Shown here: positions 14,836 to 20,197 of the stretch, piece after piece | Position numbering within the stretch: position 1 is the first letter of the stretch | Layout of the letters: each line of letters opens with the position of its first letter | NCBI GenBank assembly: GCA_965371945.1 | Contig: CBDVAK010000026.1 | Location: 1 to 20,197, forward strand | From: CBDVAK01 sp965371945 | Lineage (GTDB): Bacteria > Pseudomonadota > Gammaproteobacteria > Competibacterales > JAHEDQ01 | Reading direction: 5' to 3' | Length of the DNA: 20,197 nucleotides | Translations under genes and position numbers: made by a program | Notes under the pieces: model-generated | Told to the model about the DNA's origin: nothing | Seen by the model: the letters and a program-made list of their open reading frames with translations, nothing else | Databases searched by the model: none

Positions 14836-16578
14836 ATGACCGGTCAGGTGGAGATCAAGGTGCCCGATATCGGTGACTTTCACGATGTCGATGTCATCGA
14901 AGTGCTGGTGTCGGAAGGTGACACGGTGGCGGTCGAAGATCCGCTGATCACCCTGGAAAGCGACAAGGCCTCCATGGATGTGCCGACACCGCGGGCGGGG
15001 GTCATCCGCAAGGTGATGATCCAGGTCGGCGACAAGGTGTCCGAGGGCACCGCGCTGGTGATGCTCGACGTGGTGGAGGCGGCGGCCGGGAAACCGGCTC
15101 CGGTTGCCGACAGTGCGCAAACCGTGACGAGCGCGCAGGACCCGGACGATGTGGATTGCCAGGTGCTGGTGTTGGGCGCTGGTCCGGGTGGCTACACCGC
15201 TGCGTTCAGGGCCGCCGACCTGGGTTTGAAGGTGATTCTGGTGGAGCGCTACGAGAGCCTCGGCGGAGTTTGTCTCAACGTTGGCTGCATACCCTCCAAA
15301 GCGCTGCTGCATGCCGCACGAGTGATCGATGAGAGCGCGGACATGGCCGCCCATGGGTTACGGTTCGGCAAACCTGAAATCGACCTGGACCTGCTGCGCG
15401 GCTGGAAGTCGAAAGTGGTGACGCGTCTCACCGGCGGGCTCGCGGCTTTGGCCCGGCAGCGCAAGGTCACCGTCGTTCAGGGGGTCGGCCGTTTTGTCGA
15501 TCCACACAGCGTCGAGGTGGCGGCGACGGATGGCAGCCGCCGAACCCTGCGTTTCGAGCAGGCTATCATCGCCGCCGGGTCGCGTCCGGTCAGCCTGCCG
15601 TTTGTCCCCGAAGACCCGCGGGTGATCGACTCTACCGGGGCACTGGAAATCGACGCAATCCCCGATCGCATGCTGGTCATCGGTGGCGGTATCATCGGTT
15701 TGGAGATGGCCACTGTCTATCATTCGCTGGGGACGAGTGTGACCGTGGTCGAGATGCTCGACCAGCTGATCCCGGGTGCCGACAAGGATCTGGTGCGGCC
15801 GCTGCACAATCGCCTCAAGAAGCGTTACGAGAACATCTGGTTACAGACCCGGGTCACCGCGGTGGCGGCCAGCGACAAGGCATTGCGGGTCAGTTTCGAG
15901 GGCAAGCAGGCGCCCGCTGAGCCGCAGGACTATGATCGCATACTGGTTGCCGTGGGGCGCACGCCCAATGGCCGGGAGGTCGGTGCCGACGGGGCCGGGG
16001 TGGTGGTCGACGAGCGCGGTTTCATTGCCGTGGACTCGCAGATGCGCACCAATGTGTCTCACATCTATGCGATTGGTGACATCGTCGGTCAGCCCATGCT
16101 GGCACACAAGGCGACCCATGAGGGCAAGGTCGCGGCTGAGGTCTGTGCCGGTTTAAAGACCCATTTCGATGCCCGTGTGATTCCCTCGGTGGCGTATACC
16201 GATCCCGAAATAGCCTGGGCAGGCATGACCGAGCAACAGGCAAAAGCGGACGGAGTTGGCTACGGCAAAGGCACGTTTCCGTGGGCGGCCAGCGGCAGGG
16301 CGCTGTCACTGGGACGGGAGGAAGGTCTCACCAAACTGCTGTTCGATGAGGAGTCCCATCGAGTCATCGGGGTCGGAATCGTGGGCCCCAACGCCGGTGA
16401 ACTGGTGGCCGAGGGCGCGCTGGCCATCGAGATGGGCTGCGATGCTGCCGACATCGGCTTGACCATCCATCCGCATCCCACGCTGTCCGAGACACTGGCC
16501 ATGTCCGCCGAAGCCTTCGAGGGCACCATCACCGATCTGTATCTGCCGAAGAAGCCGAAACCGAAGAAGCCAGAGTAG
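14836..16578 (+). CDS. lpdA: Dihydrolipoamide dehydrogenase (E3) with N-terminal lipoyl domain
   Basis: E3 reoxidises dihydrolipoamide on E2 using FAD and NAD+. This 580-residue form carries a lipoyl domain (about 4-80, Lys44 in ESDKASMD) joined by an Ala-rich linker to the flavoprotein: FAD site GAGPGG at 114-119, redox disulfide Cys146/Cys151 in GGVCLNVGCIPSK, NAD-binding GGGIIGLE, and the dimer-interface HPHPTLSE near the C-terminus with the catalytic His-Glu pair. Such lipoyl-E3 proteins are known from Neisseria, Ralstonia and other proteobacteria. The lipoyl domain is about two thirds identical to that of the aceF product. The ATG at 14836 has AGGGAG at 14823-14828. The C-terminus ends in an unusual Lys-Pro run (KKPKPKKPE). 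The gene ends 6 bases before the convergent cupin gene. Confidence 0.96.
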   Translation: MTGQVEIKVPDIGDFHDVDVIEVLVSEGDTVAVEDPLITLESDKASMDVPTPRAGVIRKVMIQVGDKVSEGTALVMLDVVEAAAGKPAPVADSAQTVTSAQDPDDVDCQVLVLGAGPGGYTAAFRAADLGLKVILVERYESLGGVCLNVGCIPSKALLHAARVIDESADMAAHGLRFGKPEIDLDLLRGWKSKVVTRLTGGLAALARQRKVTVVQGVGRFVDPHSVEVAATDGSRRTLRFEQAIIAAGSRPVSLPFVPEDPRVIDSTGALEIDAIPDRMLVIGGGIIGLEMATVYHSLGTSVTVVEMLDQLIPGADKDLVRPLHNRLKKRYENIWLQTRVTAVAASDKALRVSFEGKQAPAEPQDYDRILVAVGRTPNGREVGADGAGVVVDERGFIAVDSQMRTNVSHIYAIGDIVGQPMLAHKATHEGKVAAEVCAGLKTHFDARVIPSVAYTDPEIAWAGMTEQQAKADGVGYGKGTFPWAASGRALSLGREEGLTKLLFDEESHRVIGVGIVGPNAGELVAEGALAIEMGCDAADIGLTIHPHPTLSETLAMSAEAFEGTITDLYLPKKPKPKKPE

Positions 16579-16584
16579 AAAAAA

Positions 16585-17097
16585 TTATCTAGCGCCACCG
16601 CTATGCTGCGCCAGTAACCCTTGCAGATAGGCGTCGCATTCCGGGTCCCCCTCGACCGGCGCCCAGGGGGCGAATTCCTTGTCGGCGTGTGGATCATATG
16701 GACCGGGTTTGACCTCGTAGCAGACGGCCACCCCGGACAATGCAGCGATGCTGTGCCAGATGCCCGGCTGCAGGTCGATGCCCTGGCCATCGTTGTCGTC
16801 ACCGTCCGCGGCCAGGGTGAAAGACTCGCGTAGTGCGCCATCGTCCTCGAACACGAAACAAACGATGCGGCCGGCGAGCACTAGAAACGACTCCGCCTTG
16901 GGTGGTTGCCTGTGACGGTGCGGAGTCACATAGGTCCCGGCCAGCAGTACGTTCAGAAATCGGTGCGGGTTGTCCGCCGCATGATGGTGGAAATTGAAGT
17001 TCATCCGTTTTCGTGGCGAGCGCCGGGCGGCCGCGACGACATCCGCTATCAGGGCTGCATCCAGGAGCTGAATTCCATCCGAAGGCTGGTCCCGCAC
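16585..17097 (-). CDS. WbuC-family cupin metalloprotein
   Basis: This is a 170-residue single-domain cupin of the WbuC type, a family often found in O-antigen or other surface-sugar loci and whose reaction is not firmly established. Seen: RMNFNFHHH and the NPHRFLNVLLAGTYVTPHRH segment, with cupin metal ligands His60, His62 and probably Glu69 (motif 1), the second motif PGIWH with His115, and the family-typical KPGPYDP and KEFAPWAPVEG at the C-terminus. The GTG at 17097 is supported by GGAG eight bases upstream. It converges on lpdA with only 6 bases between stops and is divergent from the kinase gene, so it forms its own unit. Its nearness to a polysaccharide deacetylase 1.5 kb away suggests a surface-sugar role, but that is inference. 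Confidence 0.82.
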   Translation of the reverse strand: MRDQPSDGIQLLDAALIADVVAAARRSPRKRMNFNFHHHAADNPHRFLNVLLAGTYVTPHRHRQPPKAESFLVLAGRIVCFVFEDDGALRESFTLAADGDDNDGQGIDLQPGIWHSIAALSGVAVCYEVKPGPYDPHADKEFAPWAPVEGDPECDAYLQGLLAQHSGGAR

Positions 17098-17167
17098 TAT
17101 TATTCTCCAAATTCCGGCTGCTCTGTCGCTATACTACGACCCTTTTTTGCCAGCAGATGGATCATTC
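17098..17167. promoter_or_regulatory. Divergent promoter region, cupin and PfkB kinase
   Basis: This 70-base spacer separates two divergent starts. On the plus strand TATACT (17130-17135, five of six to TATAAT) lies about 33 bases before the kinase ATG; no good -35 box is seen at 16-18 bases. The cupin's Shine-Dalgarno GGAG lies at the left edge on the minus strand. No operator-like palindrome is visible. Confidence 0.4.
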
Positions 17168-18157
17168 ATGCCTGACTTATCGTTCGATGTCCTGGCGATC
17201 GGCAATGCCATTGTCGACGTCATCACCCACGCCGATGATGCCTTCCTGGCTAGCCACAGCATTACCAAGGGGGCTATGTCGCTCATCGACAGCGACCAGG
17301 CCCATGCGCTGTATGCCGGTATGGGGCCGGGTGTCGAGGTATCGGGAGGCTCGGCAGCCAATACGGTAGCGGGTGTCGCCAGCTTTGGTGGTCGTGCCGC
17401 CTACATCGGCAAGGTGCGCGATGATCAGCTCGGCGAGGTGTTCGCGCACGATATACGCGCCAGCGGAGTGCACTTTGCCACCACCGTGTCGACCCAGGGG
17501 CCGGCGACTGCCCGTTGCCTGATACTGGTGACGCCCGATGCGCAGCGTTCCATGAACACCTACCTCGGCGCCTGTGTCGAGCTGGGCCCTGACGATGTGG
17601 ACGAAGCACTGGTGGCGGGGGCTGGCGTGACCTATCTGGAAGGTTATCTGTGGGATCCCCCCGGCGCCAAGGCGGCCTTTCGCAAAGCCGTCGACATTGC
17701 ACACCGCAGCGGCAACCGTGTTGCCCTGAGTCTGTCAGACCAATTTTGCGTCGAACGCTACCGGGACGAATTCGTAGAGTTCGTGGAGCACGGTGTCGAC
17801 ATCCTGTTTGCCAACGAGGAAGAGATTGTCTCTTTGTACCGGGCCGCGGATTTCGATGAGGCTTTGCAACATGTGCGCGGACACTGCCAGATTGCCGCAC
17901 TGACTCGCGGCGCCAAAGGTTCCGTGGTGATCGCGGGCGACGAGGTGCACATCGTCGATGCCCGGCCGGTCGACGATGTGGTCGACACCACCGGCGCCGG
18001 CGACCTCTATGCCGCCGGCTTTCTGTATGCCCTGTCGCAGGGCGGAGCGCTGGCCGATTGTGCAGCTGTTGGCGGGCTGGCGGCCGGCGAGATCATCTCT
18101 CATCTGGGTGCGCGCCCGGAGCGGGAACTGCGTACCCTGCTGGAGACGAATGCCTAG
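17168..18157 (+). CDS. PfkB-family kinase, probable adenosine kinase
   Basis: This ribokinase-fold enzyme has 329 residues. N-terminal VLAIGNAIVDVI, the substrate-binding GGSAANT at 60-66 followed by a GGRAAYIGKVRDD segment, NEEE at 216-219 and the C-terminal signature DTTGAGD at 273-279, with Asp279 as predicted catalytic base, define the PfkB family. The closest general resemblance is to proteobacterial proteins annotated as adenosine kinase, which phosphorylate adenosine to AMP for purine salvage, but a sugar or nucleoside kinase of other specificity cannot be excluded. The ATG at 17168 matches family start; an upstream TTG at 17147 in the same frame is less likely. The stop codon TAG is part of a CTAG that also supplies the stop for the opposite-strand remnant that follows. 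Confidence 0.85.
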   Translation: MPDLSFDVLAIGNAIVDVITHADDAFLASHSITKGAMSLIDSDQAHALYAGMGPGVEVSGGSAANTVAGVASFGGRAAYIGKVRDDQLGEVFAHDIRASGVHFATTVSTQGPATARCLILVTPDAQRSMNTYLGACVELGPDDVDEALVAGAGVTYLEGYLWDPPGAKAAFRKAVDIAHRSGNRVALSLSDQFCVERYRDEFVEFVEHGVDILFANEEEIVSLYRAADFDEALQHVRGHCQIAALTRGAKGSVVIAGDEVHIVDARPVDDVVDTTGAGDLYAAGFLYALSQGGALADCAAVGGLAAGEIISHLGARPERELRTLLETNA

Positions 18158-18447
18158 GCGTAGTCACCGCTTTCAAGCTGTCGGCGTATCCTGACCGCCA
18201 GGCGGTTGTCATCGACCTCGACATCCTGCCAGCGCACCACCTCGTCGCGGGCCAGGCGGCGCCGCAGTCGAACCTGATGCGCCAGTCCGATCGGCAGCGC
18301 GCCCAGAGCCAGCGAGTCACGGGCCGGCATCAGCCGGCCCCAGACGGTATATCCACCCTCACCATCAAGGATCTCACCGGCAGCCAGATCACGTTTGGCA
18401 ACGGCCACGGCGTCTGCCATGAAGCTTCGCGCGCAGCCGGTCGGTAC
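18154..18447 (-). pseudogene. C-terminal SAF-domain remnant of NAD(P)-dependent oxidoreductase
   Basis: The translated fragment contains AVAVAKRDLAAGEILDGEGG, then YTVWGRLMPARDSLALGALP and IGLAHQVRLRR, and ends with VRIRRQLE. This matches the last 95 or so residues of homoserine-dehydrogenase-like oxidoreductases (usually about 430 residues) that end in a SAF domain and are often found in polysaccharide loci. The Rossmann and catalytic parts are absent: upstream of about 18447 the frame stays open to 18501 but loses resemblance, and the region beyond is the opposite-strand deacetylase gene. An in-frame ATG at 18420 could in principle start an 88-residue SAF-only protein, but it lacks a clear ribosome site. 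I read it as a 5'-truncated pseudogene. Its TAG stop overlaps the kinase stop at CTAG (18154-18157). Confidence 0.72.
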
Positions 18448-18561
18448 ACAAGCATAGTCAACAGATCCGGCGTATGGGAGCGATCCCCAGCTTCGCCGCA
18501 ACCGGTGTGCCGTGGGTATATGATGTCGCGGAGTAGGTGTTGCGCCGGGGGTTTTGTCTAC
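18448..18561. other. Non-coding junction upstream of the deacetylase
   Basis: These 114 bases lie between the recognisable part of the SAF remnant and the deacetylase start. I see no gene, no strong promoter and no terminator. A GGGGG at 18547-18551 is the only ribosome-site candidate for the downstream ATG. The rearrangement that truncated the oxidoreductase must have its breakpoint here or at the edge of this stretch. Confidence 0.45.
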
Positions 18562-19335
18562 ATGGTGTCGATCTCAACCGCGCGGAGTTTTGAATCGGGG
18601 CTGAGAACGGCTCTGGATCGATATTGTGAGCAGGGGAAGGTCGCACGTTTCTGGTGGCGAGATGATGATGCGACCCGCTCCGGGCCGATGCTGCGGCGCT
18701 TGTTCGATACCCTTGAGGAATCACCGCTGGCACTGGCGGTGATCCCACGGCCCGCCGACGAAAGTCTGGCGCGGGCAGTCGAGGACACCAGTACGGTCAC
18801 GGTGACCCAGCATGGCTGGGCCCACCGCAACCACGCGCCGTTGCAGGCCGATGTCGGAGCCTGGGAACTGGATCCCTTTCGACCCGGTGAGCTGGTACTC
18901 GCGGACATGGCGCGGGGCAAAGGGCGCTTGGAGCAATTGTTTGGCCGCCGCTATCACCCGGTGATGGTGGCGCCCTGGAACCGGGTCCATCCAGGTCTGT
19001 TTGCCGGCCTGCAAAGACTTGGTTTCGTGGGTGTCTCCGCAATGGGAGAATGCCACATCCACAAGCCAGTCAAGGATTTCTGGCGCATCGATTGTCGTTT
19101 CGACGCCCTGCGTTGGAAACAGGGGCCACGATTTGCCGGCTGGCAACGTGCCAGCCATGCGCTGCTGGAAATACTGAGCGGCTCGGGCGGAGATACTGTC
19201 TGCGGCATCAATATTCACCACCGGGTTACCGATGCCGAAGGCTGGCAGTTCATTGCATTGCTCAACCGCGTGGTTTCCAGCCACCCCGGCAGTCGTTGGG
19301 CAGGTCCTGTCGAGCTGTTTGGTGCATCGGCGTGA
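18562..19335 (+). CDS. Polysaccharide deacetylase-like protein (NodB fold)
   Basis: This 257-residue protein has an N-terminal FWWRDDDA block (residues 30-37), holding the Asp residues expected for the catalytic base and metal ligand, an H-x3-H pair at His84 and His88 in QHGWAHRNHAP, an APWNR motif at 137-141 and an IHH at 218-220, the pattern of carbohydrate esterase family 4 relatives. No signal peptide is seen, so it probably acts in the cytoplasm. Proteins of this WWRDDDA type are found in exopolysaccharide clusters of alpha- and gammaproteobacteria beside acetyltransferases and glycosyltransferases; the exact substrate is unknown. The start is the ATG at 18562, just before the conserved region; the frame is open much further upstream but crosses the antisense SAF remnant without homology. 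Its stop overlaps the next gene's GTG start as GTGA. Confidence 0.8.
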   Translation: MVSISTARSFESGLRTALDRYCEQGKVARFWWRDDDATRSGPMLRRLFDTLEESPLALAVIPRPADESLARAVEDTSTVTVTQHGWAHRNHAPLQADVGAWELDPFRPGELVLADMARGKGRLEQLFGRRYHPVMVAPWNRVHPGLFAGLQRLGFVGVSAMGECHIHKPVKDFWRIDCRFDALRWKQGPRFAGWQRASHALLEILSGSGGDTVCGINIHHRVTDAEGWQFIALLNRVVSSHPGSRWAGPVELFGASA

Positions 19336-20197
19336 GCGTGGTGATTCGGCCCGCCGAAGCCGGTGATGCCAGCGCCGTGGCTGCATTTCTGCACCGCCAC
19401 ATGAACACCCGCATACCCGAAGCCCGCTGGCGACGATTGTTTGCGCCACCTTGGGAGCGTCCGGACGCGACCCTGGATTACGGCCGTGTGGCCGAGGATG
19501 CGGGGCGTTTGGTGGGGTTCATTGCCAGAACCTATTCACAGCGGATCTGGCAGGGGCGCGTCGAGCTGGTGGCTAGCATTGGCTCATGGTATGTGCACCG
19601 GGATTGCCGGGGGCGCGGGCTGGGTGTGGGTCTCTATGAGTCGATCCTGGCAGACCGGGGCGCGGCAAGTTACACGGTGGTGAGTATCGCGCCTCACACC
19701 TACGAACTGTATGACCGTTGGGGTTTCGACATGCTCGACGATCATCGCTGGTTGTGGCGCAGGCGGGGCAAGACTGGTGTTGGCCTCGAAGTATTGACCG
19801 ATCCTGCTGATTTTCTGGAACTGCTGGACGAGCGCCAGCAGCGTATGTTGCACGAGCACACCGGGTTTGCGATGTGGCCGGCGCTGCTGCGTTGTGACCG
19901 CGGTGATTGTCTGATGGTGCTGAGTTCAAAGTACAAAGGGGCAGACGTGCTCTATCTTGATCTCATGCATCTGAGTCACCCCGAGGTGTTTGTTGCGGTC
20001 GCGCAGGAGGTGGCGGAGCGGTTGCTACCCGAAGGAGACGCCGTGCTCGCGGTCGACGGGCGGTTCGTTGCCGGGGCGCCCGAGTCCGCCGAGCGGGTCA
20101 CGATCCCGGTTCCGCGACGCTTTATCTCGGAGCGGATGCCGCCCGCCGCATTCGATTTCATGTATACGGAAGTACCGTTGCTGGATCTCAAACTGGG
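19332..20197 (+). CDS. GNAT acetyltransferase with extended C-terminal domain (partial)
   Basis: An open frame of 288 codons begins with GTG at 19332 (or the GTG at 19338) and runs off the window without a stop. Residues 3-140 form a GNAT domain: VIRPAEAGDASAVAAFL at the start and the acetyl-CoA motif A in WYVHRDCRGRGLGVGLYE, with R-G-R-G-L-G at 93-98, followed by YELYDRWGF. The second half (about 150-288) resembles the C-terminal part of acetyltransferases from exopolysaccharide loci, including a terminal YTE-like segment (FMYTEVPLLDL), and may be a degenerate second acyltransferase fold. The GTG overlaps the deacetylase stop by 4 bases, so the two are translationally coupled and probably act on the same sugar or lipid-linked intermediate. 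The substrate is unknown. Confidence 0.78.
   Translation, partial: MSVVIRPAEAGDASAVAAFLHRHMNTRIPEARWRRLFAPPWERPDATLDYGRVAEDAGRLVGFIARTYSQRIWQGRVELVASIGSWYVHRDCRGRGLGVGLYESILADRGAASYTVVSIAPHTYELYDRWGFDMLDDHRWLWRRRGKTGVGLEVLTDPADFLELLDERQQRMLHEHTGFAMWPALLRCDRGDCLMVLSSKYKGADVLYLDLMHLSHPEVFVAVAQEVAERLLPEGDAVLAVDGRFVAGAPESAERVTIPVPRRFISERMPPAAFDFMYTEVPLLDLKL

Noticed and set aside
18458..18748. Minus-strand frame reading GTPVAAKLGIAP as a possible piece of the broken oxidoreductase
   Set aside because: I could not match it to the family, and it mostly overlaps the well-supported deacetylase gene on the other strand.
1..20197. CRISPR arrays, IS elements, tRNA, rRNA or attachment sites
   Set aside because: No regularly spaced repeats, transposase motifs, cloverleaf-like segments or terminal inverted repeats were seen.

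Overview
The window is chromosomal DNA of high G+C content from a gammaproteobacterium. Gene order and protein sequence support this: rph-rdgB-hemW lies divergent to yicC-gmk-rpoZ-spoT-ridA-recG, a layout much like that of pseudomonads and related lineages. The aceE-aceF-lpd operon, in which E3 carries its own lipoyl domain, is a type seen in beta- and gammaproteobacteria, including sulfur oxidisers. I cannot place the organism below class from sequence alone. Most of the window is well-conserved housekeeping DNA.

Layout. (1) 18-2831, minus strand: rph, rdgB and hemW are tightly overlapped, followed by rof, which encodes a Rho-binding antiterminator homologue. (2) 2832-2969 is a divergent control region. 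(3) 2970-10481, plus strand: yicC, gmk, rpoZ, spoT, ridA, recG and ubiA, mostly with overlaps or short gaps. A likely sigma-70 promoter lies before rpoZ. (4) 10482-10792 is a 311-base control region with tandem TTGACA elements and a 21-bp imperfect palindrome whose core TTGGT-TTG-ACCAA fits the PdhR/FadR-type operator. (5) 10793-16578: aceE, aceF and lpdA encode the complete pyruvate dehydrogenase complex. (6) 16585-17097, minus: a WbuC-family cupin. (7) 17168-18157, plus: a PfkB-family adenosine/sugar kinase. (8) 18154-18447, minus: the C-terminal SAF-domain remnant of an NAD(P)-dependent oxidoreductase, which shares a CTAG palindrome as its stop with the kinase. (9) 18562 to the window end, plus: a NodB-like polysaccharide deacetylase and a two-domain GNAT acetyltransferase that runs off the edge.

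How the genes fit together. The left two thirds combine RNA processing (rph, yicC), nucleotide-pool control (rdgB, gmk), (p)ppGpp signalling with RNA polymerase omega (rpoZ, spoT), metabolite damage control (ridA), fork rescue (recG) and ubiquinone synthesis (ubiA). The pyruvate dehydrogenase operon is an independent unit, probably repressed by a GntR-family regulator encoded elsewhere. The last 1.6 kb looks like the edge of an accessory surface-polysaccharide locus that continues beyond the window. It is the only part with signs of decay and rearrangement.

I found no RNA genes, IS elements, CRISPR arrays or convincing intrinsic terminators. I see no clearly undescribed system. The most unusual features are the orphan PdhR-like operator, the lipoyl-domain distribution in the PDH complex, and the broken SAF oxidoreductase at the polysaccharide locus boundary.
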